DNA from: Lachnospiraceae bacterium | GTDB lineage: Bacteria > Bacillota > Clostridia > Lachnospirales > Lachnospiraceae | NCBI GenBank assembly: GCA_017482485.1 | Contig: JAFUMV010000129.1 | Span: 1 to 58,072 of the forward strand | Direction: 5' to 3' | Length of the DNA: 58,072 nucleotides | Shown here: positions 7,634 to 16,749 of the stretch, piece after piece | Layout of the letters: the number at the start of each line of letters is the position of its first letter | How positions within the stretch are numbered: position 1 is the first letter of the stretch | Notes under the pieces: model-generated | Told to the model about the DNA's origin: nothing | The model's database searches: none | Seen by the model: only the letters and a program-made list of their open reading frames with translations | Program-made: the position numbers and the translations under genes

Positions 7634-8908
7634 ATGGCAGGCAGAATTTCTGATGACCAGGTGAGATGCTCGTTTTGTCATAAAACACAGGATCAGGTGC
7701 GCAAGCTGATCGCAGGCCCCGACGGTGTATTTATCTGTGATGAGTGTGTGGACATCTGTGCTGAAATTATCGAAGAAGAGTATGAAGATGAGCCGGTTAA
7801 AGATGCTCTCGACATCAATCTTTTAAAGCCCGTACAGATCAAAGAGTTTCTGGATGATTATGTAATTGGTCAGGAGGAGGCCAAGAAGGTTCTTTCTGTT
7901 GCGGTGTATAATCATTACAAGCGTGTGATGGCAAAGGATGACAACGATGACGTAGAACTGCAGAAGTCTAACATTCTCATGCTGGGACCCACCGGCAGCG
8001 GTAAGACGTATCTTGCTCAGACACTTGCCAAAATCATTAACGTACCCTTTGCAATTGCGGATGCCACAACGCTGACGGAGGCTGGCTATGTGGGCGAGGA
8101 TGTGGAAAACATTCTGTTAAAGCTCATTCAGGCAGCTGATTATGATGTGGAACGAGCACAGCTGGGTATCGTATATATTGACGAAATTGATAAGATCACC
8201 AAGAAAAGTGAAAATGTTTCCATCACCAGAGATGTTTCCGGCGAGGGTGTACAGCAGGCTCTTTTGAAAATCGTGGAAGGAACCATGGCCAGCGTACCGC
8301 CTCAGGGTGGCCGTAAGCATCCCCAGCAGGAACTGATTCAGATTGATACAACCAATATTCTGTTTATTTGCGGCGGTGCTTTTGACGGCATTGACCGGAT
8401 TGTGGAGAGAAGACTGGATCGTAAGAGCATTGGCTTTAACACCCAGGTTGTTTCCAATAAGGAAAGAGAAATCGGGGAACTGTATGCGCAGGTGACACCT
8501 CAGGATTTGGTCAAATATGGTCTGATTCCCGAATTTGTGGGCCGTGTGCCGATCAATGTTGCGCTGCAGGGACTTGACCGCGAGGCATTGGTTCGGATTC
8601 TGACAGAACCCAAGAGCGCTTTGATCAAACAGTATCAGAAGCTGTTTGGCTATGATCATGTGAAGCTCACATTTGAGAAGGAAGCAATTGAAGCGATTGC
8701 GGACCTTGCCCTGGAGAGAAAGACCGGTGCGAGAGGACTGCGTTCCATCATGGAAAAGGCGATGATGGATATCATGTATCAGATTCCTTCCGATTCAAGC
8801 ATTACACAGTGTGTGATTACGAGAGAAGCTGTTGAAGGTACCAGCGGACCGATGGTGGTACGAAAAGAAAAGCAGGGACTTCTGGACGGTTTTAAGGAAG
8901 CAAAATAG
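7634..8908 (+). CDS. clpX: ATP-dependent Clp protease ATPase subunit ClpX
   Basis: A 424-residue AAA+ unfoldase. An N-terminal C4 zinc domain uses Cys12, Cys15, Cys35 and Cys38. It is followed by Walker A GPTGSGKT, the pore loop GYVGED, Walker [10 protein letters not shown] and the sensor region, then the alpha-helical C-domain ([14 protein letters not shown]). It recognises and unfolds substrates and feeds them to ClpP. TAGGAG precedes the ATG, and an intrinsic terminator follows at 8951. Length and all motifs are standard. Confidence 0.98.
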   Translation: MAGRISDDQVRCSFCHKTQDQVRKLIAGPDGVFICDECVDICAEIIEEEYEDEPVKDALDINLLKPVQIKEFLDDYVIGQEEAKKVLSVAVYNHYKRVMAKDDNDDVELQKSNILMLGPTGSGKTYLAQTLAKIINVPFAIADATTLTEAGYVGEDVENILLKLIQAADYDVERAQLGIVYIDEIDKITKKSENVSITRDVSGEGVQQALLKIVEGTMASVPPQGGRKHPQQELIQIDTTNILFICGGAFDGIDRIVERRLDRKSIGFNTQVVSNKEREIGELYAQVTPQDLVKYGLIPEFVGRVPINVALQGLDREALVRILTEPKSALIKQYQKLFGYDHVKLTFEKEAIEAIADLALERKTGARGLRSIMEKAMMDIMYQIPSDSSITQCVITREAVEGTSGPMVVRKEKQGLLDGFKEAK

Positions 8909-8950
8909 ATAATTGTAAAAGTACCAGACAGTTATCAAAATAGTTACGAT

Positions 8951-8984
8951 AACGCCGCCCATGTCGGGCGGCGTTTGCATTTTT
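8951..8984 (+). terminator. Intrinsic terminator after clpX
   Basis: AACGCCGCCC and GGGCGGCGTT form a perfect 10-bp stem around ATGTC, followed by TGCATTTTT. Confidence 0.8.
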
Positions 8985-8985
8985 G

Positions 8986-9120
8986 CACGACAGGAAACTT
9001 CCTTTCCTGCCGTATAAAAAAACACGAATATGCGTATTTGCAGCACCCCGGCAATCTGCGATTGCCGGAAATTGTCGCCTGCGTAAGTATGTCCGATGCA
9101 GAATGTGTGCAAAGCACACA
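8986..9120. repeat. Intergenic palindrome cluster (family R1, copy b)
   Basis: Three hairpins lie in a row: CAGGAAA/TTTCCTG (8991-9009), CCGGCAATC/GATTGCCGG (9048-9068) and GTGTGC/GCACAC (9105-9119). The stretch CAATCTGCGATTGCCGGAAA continues into ATTGTCGC and matches, with two changes, the copy at 57961-57985. It fills the gap between the clpX terminator and lon. Confidence 0.7.
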
Positions 9121-9168
9121 CTATTTTAAACATATGGGACGGGCCGCGGCCCGTTGGAGAGATTTTTT

Positions 9169-11493
9169 ATGGATAATTTGAAAAAAATTCCGGCAGTCGC
9201 TCTTCGGGGCATGACTATTCTGCCGGGAATGATGATACATTTTGATGTGAGCAGAGACAGATCCATTCAGGCGGTTGAAACTGCCATGGGAGCAGATCAG
9301 CAGATTTTTCTGATCGCTCAGAGAAAGGCGGATGTGGAGGAGCCCGAATTAAAGGATCTGTATACTACAGGCTGCGTTGCCCATATCAGACAGGTGACCA
9401 AGCTGCCGGACAATCTGGTGCGGGTCATGGTGGAAGGAAAGATACGAGGCAGGCTGGCAGAACTGGAAATTGCGCAGGATGCAGAGGATGAATATCTGCT
9501 GGCATCCGTGGAGGAAGAGGAAGTTGTTGTCACAGAAAGCAGTGTGGAAGAAACTGCCATGAATCGCAGCATTCAGGAACTTTTTTCCAAATACTGCTCC
9601 CTTTATCCCAGAACTGGAAGAACCCTTCTGCGCCACATGGGAGAAATACAGAATCTGGGACAGCTGCTGGACCAGATAATTGAAACAATGCCGGTGGATT
9701 ATTCGCTGAAACAGAAGGTATTGGAATGCTGGAATGTGAAGGAACGTTTTGAAGAACTTGCCGGCATTTTGTCCAACGAGATTGCGGTGGCGAAAATTCG
9801 CAGTGAGCTGGCGGAGAAAGTCAAAGAGCGGGTTGAGAAAAATCAGCGGGAATACATTTTGAGAGAGCAGCTTCACTACATTCAGCAGGAGCTTGGGGAT
9901 GACGAGGTTTCGGAAGCAAAACAGTTTGAAAATCAGTTGTCTAAGCTGAAAGCCTCCAAAGAAGTGAAAGAAAAGATTGCGAAGGAAATTGCCCGTTTCC
10001 GGAAAATGGGAAATAACAGTGCAGAAGCCGGCGTTCAGAGAACTTACGTGGAGACGCTTCTTGAAATGCCCTGGGATAAGGCATCCAAAGATAACAGCGA
10101 TATCAACCGGGCGGAGGAAATTCTGGAAAGAGATCACTATGGCCTGGAAAAGGTGAAGGAGAGAATTCTGGAGTTTTTATCGGTGAGAGCGCTGACAAAG
10201 GGCGGCGACAGTCCGATTCTTTGTCTGGTGGGACCTCCGGGAACCGGTAAAACCTCCATTGCCAGAAGTGTGGCGGAGGCGTTGAATAAAAAATATGTCC
10301 GCATCTGCCTGGGCGGTGTAAGAGATGAAGCGGAAATCCGGGGACACAGAAGAACCTATATCGGATCCATGCCGGGCAGAATTGCCACCGGTATCCGTCA
10401 GGCTGGCGTGAAAAATCCGCTGATGCTTCTGGATGAAATTGATAAGGTATCCAGCGATTATAAAGGAGATACTTCATCTGCGCTCCTGGAAGTTCTGGAT
10501 GGGGAACAGAATAATCGATTCAGAGATCATTACATTGAAATACCGCTGGATTTATCGGAAGTTTTGTTTATCGCAACCGCGAATACCACAGAGACCATTC
10601 CCAGGCCGCTGCTTGACAGAATGGAAATCATCGAGATAACCAGCTACACGGCTAATGAAAAGTTCCATATAGCCAAAGAGCATCTGCTGGACAAAGAACT
10701 GAAGAAAAACGGGATGGACGGCGGAAAGCTGTCGATCAGTGACGGCGCTTTGAGGGAAGTCATAGAATCCTATACCAGAGAGGCCGGTGTCAGAGGGCTG
10801 GAACGGAGAATCGGTGAGATTTGCAGGAAAGCTGCAAGAGAGCTTATGCAGCACAAAAAGAGTGCGGTAAAGGTTACCGGCAGAAATCTGGAGAACTATC
10901 TGGGCAAGAAAAAATATAATCCCATCAGAGCCAATAAGACGGACGAAATCGGCATAGTCAGAGGGCTCGCATGGACCAGTGTGGGCGGCGATACGCTGCA
11001 GATTGAAGTGAACATTATGCCCGGCAAGGGAGAAGTGAAGCTCACCGGACAGCTGGGGGATGTGATGAAGGAATCTGCGATGGCCGGAATCAGCTACATC
11101 CGCTCCGTTGCTCCCGAGTATGGCATAGCGGAAGACGTATTTAAAAACAGTGATTTCCACATCCATATTCCGGAGGGTGCAGTTCCCAAAGACGGACCCT
11201 CTGCCGGAATCACAATGGCCACAGCGCTTTTGAGCGCGCTGACCCATAGGCCGGTTCGTGCTGATGTGGCAATGACCGGTGAAATTACCTTAAGAGGCCG
11301 CGTACTCGCAATCGGCGGACTTAAGGAAAAGACGCTGGCGGCGAAAATGGCCGGCATCAAAACGGTACTGGTGCCTGCAAAAAACAGGCCGGATGTGGAA
11401 GAAATTCCGGGCGAGATCAAATCCGGGCTGGAAATTATATTTGTGGAAAATATGCGGGACGTGATTGCACACGCGTTCGCAGCAGAAGCATAA
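9169..11493 (+). CDS. lon: ATP-dependent protease Lon (LonA type)
   Basis: A 774-residue LonA protease. The N-terminal LON substrate domain (about 1-200) is followed by a coiled-coil stretch, the AAA+ module with Walker A GPPGTGKTS and Walker B LMLLDEIDKV, and the C-terminal protease domain. The catalytic dyad is Ser678 in PKDGPSAGI and Lys721 in GLKEKTLAA, 43 residues apart as in the family. It degrades damaged and regulatory proteins. The frame is open from a TTG at 9154, but GGAGAG seven bases ahead of the ATG at 9169 favours the latter. The next gene, ysxC, begins 19 bases downstream, a widespread arrangement. Confidence 0.97.
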   Translation: MDNLKKIPAVALRGMTILPGMMIHFDVSRDRSIQAVETAMGADQQIFLIAQRKADVEEPELKDLYTTGCVAHIRQVTKLPDNLVRVMVEGKIRGRLAELEIAQDAEDEYLLASVEEEEVVVTESSVEETAMNRSIQELFSKYCSLYPRTGRTLLRHMGEIQNLGQLLDQIIETMPVDYSLKQKVLECWNVKERFEELAGILSNEIAVAKIRSELAEKVKERVEKNQREYILREQLHYIQQELGDDEVSEAKQFENQLSKLKASKEVKEKIAKEIARFRKMGNNSAEAGVQRTYVETLLEMPWDKASKDNSDINRAEEILERDHYGLEKVKERILEFLSVRALTKGGDSPILCLVGPPGTGKTSIARSVAEALNKKYVRICLGGVRDEAEIRGHRRTYIGSMPGRIATGIRQAGVKNPLMLLDEIDKVSSDYKGDTSSALLEVLDGEQNNRFRDHYIEIPLDLSEVLFIATANTTETIPRPLLDRMEIIEITSYTANEKFHIAKEHLLDKELKKNGMDGGKLSISDGALREVIESYTREAGVRGLERRIGEICRKAARELMQHKKSAVKVTGRNLENYLGKKKYNPIRANKTDEIGIVRGLAWTSVGGDTLQIEVNIMPGKGEVKLTGQLGDVMKESAMAGISYIRSVAPEYGIAEDVFKNSDFHIHIPEGAVPKDGPSAGITMATALLSALTHRPVRADVAMTGEITLRGRVLAIGGLKEKTLAAKMAGIKTVLVPAKNRPDVEEIPGEIKSGLEIIFVENMRDVIAHAFAAEA

Positions 11494-11512
11494 AGAGAAA
11501 GGATATCTGCAG

Positions 11513-12124
11513 ATGATCATAAAAAATGTGAATCTGGAAACGGTGTGCGGCGTGACCAGCAAGCTGCCGGAAAATACACTGCCGGAAGTCGCTTTTGCCG
11601 GAAAAAGCAATGTGGGAAAATCATCCCTGATCAACGCGATCATGAACCGGAAAAGCCTTGCCCGCACTTCTTCCCAGCCGGGAAAAACGCAGACAATCAA
11701 TTTTTATAATGTAAATGATGCTTTTTACCTGGTGGACCTGCCGGGATATGGCTATGCAAAGGCCAATGAACAGGTGAAGGCCCAGTGGGGAAAGATGATT
11801 GAGCGATATCTGCACAACTCGAAGCAGCTCAAAGCAGTCTTTCTGCTCATTGATATCCGGCATGATCCTTCTGCAAATGACCGGGAAATGTACCAGTGGA
11901 TGCTGCATTACGGATACCATCCCATCATCATTGCAACCAAGCTTGATAAAATTAACCGCAGTCAGATTCAGAAACAGATCAAGGCGGTGAAGGTTGGCCT
12001 TCAGGCGGAAAAAGATACGATCGTCATCCCTTTTTCCGCTCAGACAAAACAGGGCAGAGAAGAAATTTATGACCTGCTTGACCGTCTGCTGATGGAGGAT
12101 GTGGAGAATGAGGGAACCTTATAG
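11513..12124 (+). CDS. ysxC: Ribosome biogenesis GTPase YsxC/EngB
   Basis: A 203-residue TRAFAC-class GTPase: G1 GKSNVGKSS near residue 31, the G2 Thr in SQPGKTQTINFY, G3 DLPGYGYAK, G4 TKLDK and G5 FSAQT. It assists late assembly of the 50S ribosomal subunit and is essential in Bacillus. The open frame extends into the lon gene, but the ATG at 11513 gives the standard N-terminus (MIIKNVNLETVCG), with AAAGGA nine bases ahead. The stop codon overlaps the next gene by 17 bases. Confidence 0.96.
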   Translation: MIIKNVNLETVCGVTSKLPENTLPEVAFAGKSNVGKSSLINAIMNRKSLARTSSQPGKTQTINFYNVNDAFYLVDLPGYGYAKANEQVKAQWGKMIERYLHNSKQLKAVFLLIDIRHDPSANDREMYQWMLHYGYHPIIIATKLDKINRSQIQKQIKAVKVGLQAEKDTIVIPFSAQTKQGREEIYDLLDRLLMEDVENEGTL

Positions 12125-13259
12125 AAAATATCTGAAAGTTATTTTGAACATCCTGACAGCGATTGTAATCCTGTTGCTGACAGTATTTTTACTGCCGAAG
12201 GTTCTTGGATTTTTCCTGCCCTTTGTGATCGGCTGGATTATTTCCATGATAGCAAACCCTCTGGTGCGTTTTCTGGATGAAAAAATCAGAATCCGCAGAA
12301 AGGCAGGCTCTGCAATCGTTATCGTTGCCGCCATTGCGCTGGTTATCGGCGGAGGATATTGGGGGATTTCTCTTCTTGTGCGGGAAATTTCCGGATTTGT
12401 GAGTGAACTGCCGGAACTTTGGAACTCCATGCAGTCTGATTTTTCCCATGCGGGAAAGCAGCTGGAAACCATTGCCGGTTATTTCCCTGCTCCGGTGCAG
12501 AATCAGGTGACGGCGCTGGTGAATGCGCTGGGCAGCTTTGCCAGCGGGATTGCCAACAATCTCAGCAGCCCGACAGTATCGGCCGTGGGGACTTTCGCGA
12601 AAAATATTCCGTCCGTATTTATCGGAATCATCATGATGCTGCTCTCTGCATATTTCTTTATTGCCGAGCGGGAAGAAATATTTGCAAATCTTCATAAATA
12701 CATACCGGAAGGGCTGCACCGCAAAGGCCGGATTTTATATGACAGCCTGATCGGAGCTGTGGGCGGCTATTTTAAGGCACAGTTCAAAATTGAAATATGG
12801 ATGTATGTGCTGCTGTTGATCGGTTTTCTGATTCTGAAAATCAAGCATGCCGCATTGATTTCGTTTGGAATCGCACTTCTGGATTTCTTTCCGGTATTCG
12901 GGACAGGAACGGTACTGCTTCCATGGGCCGTGATCAAAATTCTGGGCGGCAACTATAAAATGGCAATCGGTCTGCTCATCATCTGGGGCTTTGGACAGCT
13001 GGCAAGGCAGCTGATTCAGCCTAAAGTTGTGGGAGATTCTGTGGGGGTGCCTGCTCTTCCAACGCTGTTTTTGCTGTATATCGGTTATAAGCTGGGCGGT
13101 GTCGGCGGCATGATTATAGCGGTTCCTGTGGGCTTGATTATCATCAGAATGTATCAGGCAGGATTTTTTACAACCACAATTGACAGCGTTCGGATTTTAA
13201 TACACGGATTTAATCATTTCCGCCGATTGACGGATGAAGATAAAACAGATATCAGATAA
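12108..13259 (+). CDS. AI-2E family transporter (YtvI/PerM-like)
   Basis: A 383-residue integral membrane protein with about seven or eight hydrophobic helices: residues 14-40 (VILNILTAIVILLLTVF), 60-85, 190-205, and a dense C-terminal set (LLLIGFLILKI, IALLDFFPVFGTG, PTLFLLYIGYKLGG). The DFFPVFGTGTVLLPWA motif and the extracellular mid-domain fit the AI-2E/PerM (UPF0118) family, which includes putative autoinducer or ion exporters. In spore formers, YtvI-type members are common. I chose the ATG at 12108, with GGAGG nine bases ahead, over the one at 12099, which has no spacing. It overlaps the ysxC end. Confidence 0.87.
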   Translation: MREPYRKYLKVILNILTAIVILLLTVFLLPKVLGFFLPFVIGWIISMIANPLVRFLDEKIRIRRKAGSAIVIVAAIALVIGGGYWGISLLVREISGFVSELPELWNSMQSDFSHAGKQLETIAGYFPAPVQNQVTALVNALGSFASGIANNLSSPTVSAVGTFAKNIPSVFIGIIMMLLSAYFFIAEREEIFANLHKYIPEGLHRKGRILYDSLIGAVGGYFKAQFKIEIWMYVLLLIGFLILKIKHAALISFGIALLDFFPVFGTGTVLLPWAVIKILGGNYKMAIGLLIIWGFGQLARQLIQPKVVGDSVGVPALPTLFLLYIGYKLGGVGGMIIAVPVGLIIIRMYQAGFFTTTIDSVRILIHGFNHFRRLTDEDKTDIR

Positions 13260-13317
13260 ATTCGCTGCCGGCTGTGCAGCGATGTGATTTAAGCAATGCT
13301 GAGGGAGGAAAATTAAA

Positions 13318-14301
13318 ATGAAAGTAGCGGTATATAATCTGCGCCCTTTTGATGAGAAGGAATGGTTTGAACAATACAGCAAAGAGCTGGGTCTGCAGCT
13401 GGTTACCTGCAGCGATGCACCCGATCTTTCCAATGCAGAACTGACAAAGGGCTGTACCTGTGTGGATATCATCACATCCCCCATCAACAGAGAGCTGATG
13501 GAGGCTTTTGCGAAAAACGGGGTAAAATATCTGGTGACCAGAACAATCGGTTATGATCACATTGATCTGGATGCGGCCAGAGAGTTTGGCATTCATGTGG
13601 GCAATGCGCCTTATGGTCCAAACGGCGTGGCAGATTATGCTGTCATGCTGATATTGATGAGCATTCGGCGGATGAAGCGAATTATGCAGCGCACCAATAT
13701 GCAGGATTATACATTGCATGGCATTCAGGGCAGAGAATTGAAGGATCTGACCGTGGGTGTCATCGGAACGGGACGCATCGGACGGACAGTCATTTCTGAC
13801 CTATCCGGCTTTGGCTGTAAAATGATCGCCTATGACCTTTATGAAAATGAAGAGGTGAAAAAATACGCCTCCTATGTTTCTCTGGAGGATATCTGGGCAC
13901 AGGCGGATGTAATCACGCTGCATACGCCTCTGACAGAAGAAAATCATCATCTGATCAATGCGGAAACGATTGGAAAAATGAAAGACGGCGTGGTGATTGT
14001 CAATACCGCCAGAGGTGGATTAATCGACTCCGAAGCGCTGATTTCGGCCATCGAATGTGGAAAAGTGGGAGCCGCAGGCCTGGATGTTGTGGAAAAAGAG
14101 TTCGGACTTTACTATTATGACCACAAGAATGATATTCTGGACAATCGACAGCTGGCTATTTTAAGGAGCTTTCCCAATGTGACGGTATCTCATCATATGG
14201 CGTTTTATACGGATAATGAGGTAAAAACTGTAATCCGGGATTCTCTGACGGGCTGTAAGCTTTTTATGGAAGGAAAGAAAAATCCCTGGGAGGTTGCCTG
14301 A
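13318..14301 (+). CDS. D-isomer-specific 2-hydroxyacid dehydrogenase (D-lactate dehydrogenase type)
   Basis: A 327-residue NAD-dependent enzyme. The Rossmann motif GVIGTGRIGR lies near residue 146, and the catalytic residues appear in order as Arg (NTARGGLID), Glu (DVVEKE) and His (VSHHMAF). The overall pattern (TRTIGYDHIDLDAA, PYGPNGVADYAV) matches D-lactate dehydrogenases that reduce pyruvate to D-lactate to regenerate NAD+, although related enzymes act on other 2-oxoacids. GGGAGGAAAATTAAA precedes the ATG. Its stop codon abuts the truA start, indicating co-transcription. Confidence 0.88.
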   Translation: MKVAVYNLRPFDEKEWFEQYSKELGLQLVTCSDAPDLSNAELTKGCTCVDIITSPINRELMEAFAKNGVKYLVTRTIGYDHIDLDAAREFGIHVGNAPYGPNGVADYAVMLILMSIRRMKRIMQRTNMQDYTLHGIQGRELKDLTVGVIGTGRIGRTVISDLSGFGCKMIAYDLYENEEVKKYASYVSLEDIWAQADVITLHTPLTEENHHLINAETIGKMKDGVVIVNTARGGLIDSEALISAIECGKVGAAGLDVVEKEFGLYYYDHKNDILDNRQLAILRSFPNVTVSHHMAFYTDNEVKTVIRDSLTGCKLFMEGKKNPWEVA

Positions 14302-15039
14302 ATGCGCAATTTTAAAATTACGATTCAGTACGAAGGTACCAGGTATCAGGGCTGGCAGAAGCAGGGAAGCACCGATAATACCCTGCAGGGCAAATTTGAA
14401 GCGCTGCTGACCAGGATGGCGAAAGCTCCGGTGGAAATCGCGGCATCGGGCCGTACCGATGCAGGCGTACATGCCTGGGGACAGGTGGCGAATTTTCACA
14501 TGGATACCGAAATGATGCCTAAGGAGCTGATGGAAAAGATCAATTCCTATCTGCCGGAGGATGTGGCGGTCATATCCTGTGAGGAGGTGCCGGAGCGGTT
14601 TCACAGCCGATTAAATGCAAAGAAAAAGACTTATCGCTATCGTATTTTAAACAGCCCTGTGCCCAGCGTTTTTGACAGAAGATATGTCTGGCAGCTGCCT
14701 GATAGACTGGATGTGGAGGCGATGAAAAAGGCGTCCTGTTTTTTCCTCGGAACCCATGATTTTAAATCCTTCACTTCTGCCAAAAAGAGTAAAAAGTCAA
14801 CAGTGCGCAGCATACAATCCATTGAGATTGAACGTGTGGGAAATGAAGTGGTGCTTACGTTTACGGGAGATGGATTTTTGTTTCATATGGTCCGGATTCT
14901 GACGGGAACGCTTGTGGAAGTCGGACTTGGAAAGCGAAATGCAGAGGAGATGGAACAGCTTCTTTTGGCCTGTGACAGACAACTTGCCGGACCTTTGGCA
15001 CCCGCCTGCGGACTGGCGCTTATGAGGGTATATTATTGA
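14302..15039 (+). CDS. truA: tRNA pseudouridine(38-40) synthase TruA
   Basis: A 245-residue TruA of standard length. The catalytic aspartate lies in SGRTDAGVHAWGQ (about residue 53). N-terminal IQYEGTRYQGWQKQ, RLNAKKKTYRYRI, and GDGFLFHMVRILTGTLVEVG near the C-terminus complete the family pattern. It makes pseudouridine in the anticodon arm of tRNAs at positions 38-40. The ATG follows the preceding stop codon directly, with GGGAGG in the last codons of the dehydrogenase gene as ribosome site. It overlaps the next gene by one base (TGATG). Confidence 0.96.
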   Translation: MRNFKITIQYEGTRYQGWQKQGSTDNTLQGKFEALLTRMAKAPVEIAASGRTDAGVHAWGQVANFHMDTEMMPKELMEKINSYLPEDVAVISCEEVPERFHSRLNAKKKTYRYRILNSPVPSVFDRRYVWQLPDRLDVEAMKKASCFFLGTHDFKSFTSAKKSKKSTVRSIQSIEIERVGNEVVLTFTGDGFLFHMVRILTGTLVEVGLGKRNAEEMEQLLLACDRQLAGPLAPACGLALMRVYY

Positions 15040-15557
15040 TGAAAATCTGTGATGCTCTGAAACACTGTCTTCATTGCAGGGATGAAGAGGGGGGTAAGAC
15101 AAAGCGGATTCTCTGGGCAGTGTTTCTGATATATTTTCTGATTTTACTGAAAGTGATCGTGTTTAAGCCTTCGCTCTCCCAGTTGATTGAGATCACCCGC
15201 AGCTGGGAAAAAGGGGTCATTCTGGAAGGGCTGGATACAGCAAACTTTACTTTGTTTAAAACGATAAAAATGTACATTCGATATTGGGGACGGCTGAACA
15301 GTTTTGAAAATCTGTTTGGAAATGTGCTGTGTTTTGTCCCCCTTGGATTTTTGTTGCCTTTTTTTCAGAAGGAAAGCAGGCATTGGTGGGTGATGCTGAT
15401 TAATGCCTTTCTGCTGGTTTGCGGGATAGAAGTGTTTCAGCTCATCACCGCTTACGGTGCATTTGATGTAGACGATATACTCCTGAACTGTCTGGGTGCC
15501 ATGATAGGGCATCTGGCCTTTATTCTTGTTTTTTTTCGATCGAAAGAGTATACTTAG
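15039..15557 (+). CDS. VanZ-like membrane protein
   Basis: A 172-residue protein with four predicted membrane segments: about 25-42 (ILWAVFLIYFLILLKVIVF), 88-107 (LFGNVLCFVPLGFLLPF), 115-135 (WVMLINAFLLVCGIEVFQL) and 147-168. The FENLFGNVLCFVPLGFLLP and EVFQL pieces are VanZ-family signatures. VanZ in the teicoplanin-resistance cluster lowers drug susceptibility, but the many chromosomal homologues have no assigned job, and there are no other van genes here. The ATG overlaps the truA stop. Confidence 0.85.
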   Translation: MKICDALKHCLHCRDEEGGKTKRILWAVFLIYFLILLKVIVFKPSLSQLIEITRSWEKGVILEGLDTANFTLFKTIKMYIRYWGRLNSFENLFGNVLCFVPLGFLLPFFQKESRHWWVMLINAFLLVCGIEVFQLITAYGAFDVDDILLNCLGAMIGHLAFILVFFRSKEYT

Positions 15558-15614
15558 TACAAGAGTGGATGCGAAACGCGCATGAGGGGACCAAATCTGA
15601 GAGGAGAGTAAGAT

Positions 15615-16490
15615 ATGCGAATGTATACAATTAAAAACAGCGATCTTGCGGTTATGGTTACGGCGCATGGTGCCGAACTTCGTTCTTTGAAAGACTGCAG
15701 GACAAGGCAGGAATATTTGTGGAATGCCAATCCGCTGTATTGGAAAAGAACATCACCTGTGCTGTTTCCGCTGGTAGGTAATTATAAGAATAAGGAAGTG
15801 CGTTATAACGGACGGGTTTACAGTCTGCCTCAGCACGGCTTTGCCAGAGATATGGAGTTTGATTTAATCTCCCTGACTCAGAATGAAGTATGGTTTGGCT
15901 TAAATTCCAATGCAGAGACCTTGAGCAAGTACCCCTTCCCTTTCCGTCTGGAAATCGGATATCGGCTGGAGGGCAGAAAGGTAAATGTATACTGGAAAGT
16001 AATCAACACTGGAAAAGAGACCATGTACTTTTCCATTGGAGGTCATCCTGCATTTTTATGTCCTATCAAAAATGAGGACAGGCAGGAAGAATATTATATC
16101 GCTTTCGATGCAAAAGATCAGGTGGTGAGCCGCATGCTGGGAGACGGAGGTCTGGCCACTGATGAAATGAAAACCTATCCGCTAAAAGACGGCATGCTCA
16201 GGATTACAAAAGATCTGTTTGATAATGATGCACTTGTGGTTGAGAAGCATCAGGCACAGCAGGTCAGTCTCTGCACGCCGGATAAGAAGCCTTATGTTAC
16301 CGTGACATTTGATGCGCCGTTGTTCGGCATATGGTCCGTGCCGCACAAGGAAGCGCCTTTTATCTGTATTGAACCCTGGTATGGCAGATGTGATCATGAG
16401 GATTTTAAGGGCACTCTGGAAGAAAGAGAATGGGGCAATGCCCTGGCCGCATCAGACCAGTTCGAAGCCAGGTATACAATTGAAATCTGA
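15615..16490 (+). CDS. Aldose 1-epimerase family protein (LacX-like)
   Basis: A 291-residue galactose-mutarotase-fold protein. TAHGAELRSLKD near the start, LFPLVGNYKN, LPQHGFARDMEF (the conserved substrate-binding His/Arg), SIGGHPAFLCP (His) and CIEPWYGRCDHE (with the Glu likely the base) follow in family order. Members interconvert the anomers of aldoses. The sequence is closest to the LacX subgroup rather than to classic GalM. AGGAG precedes the ATG by eight bases. An intrinsic terminator lies 56 bases after the stop. Confidence 0.9.
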   Translation: MRMYTIKNSDLAVMVTAHGAELRSLKDCRTRQEYLWNANPLYWKRTSPVLFPLVGNYKNKEVRYNGRVYSLPQHGFARDMEFDLISLTQNEVWFGLNSNAETLSKYPFPFRLEIGYRLEGRKVNVYWKVINTGKETMYFSIGGHPAFLCPIKNEDRQEEYYIAFDAKDQVVSRMLGDGGLATDEMKTYPLKDGMLRITKDLFDNDALVVEKHQAQQVSLCTPDKKPYVTVTFDAPLFGIWSVPHKEAPFICIEPWYGRCDHEDFKGTLEEREWGNALAASDQFEARYTIEI

Positions 16491-16546
16491 AGCAGTATTT
16501 CGGTGGATGAAACAGTGCTCTGAGCGGTACAAAACGGTTTATAATG

Positions 16547-16569
16547 GGGCGGCGCAAAGCCGCCCTTTT
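16547..16569 (+). terminator. Intrinsic terminator after the aldose epimerase gene
   Basis: GGGCGGC and GCCGCCC form a perfect 7-bp stem with loop GCAAA, followed by TTTT. Confidence 0.75.
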
Positions 16570-16574
16570 GAGTC

Positions 16575-16740
16575 CGGTGGATGGGGGATTCTCTGACATC
16601 GGATATCCGGGGGGCTGTCAATGCAGGAATTGACAGCTGCTGGTTTAATCCGGACGGCATAGAAAACCGTACCGGGCCTGTGCCGGACTATGAAATTCGT
16701 TCTCTGTTGGAATTGAAAGAGATATTAAGTGACTTTAAGG
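16575..16740 (+). pseudogene. C-terminal remnant of a HAD-family hydrolase (YjjG-like)
   Basis: The frame beginning just before 16581 reads WMGDSLTSDIRGAVNAGIDS and continues CWFNPDG...VPDYEIRSLLELKEIL. This is the motif-IV region and C-terminus of YjjG-type HAD phosphatases (nucleotide 5'-phosphatases), where GDSLTSDI supplies the Mg-binding aspartates. The nucleophile (DxDxT) domain, some 150 residues, is absent: upstream lies the epimerase terminator, six bases away. No ribosome site precedes the internal ATG. I read this as a decayed gene whose 5' part was deleted; the frame runs on past 16740 into the exporter gene. Confidence 0.7.
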
Positions 16741-16749
16741 AGAAGCAAA

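Noticed and set aside
15039-15557. Glycopeptide resistance cluster suggested by the VanZ-like protein and the D-2-hydroxyacid dehydrogenase nearby
   Set aside because: The dehydrogenase is an ordinary D-lactate type, there is no VanA ligase, VanX or VanRS, and truA lies between them.
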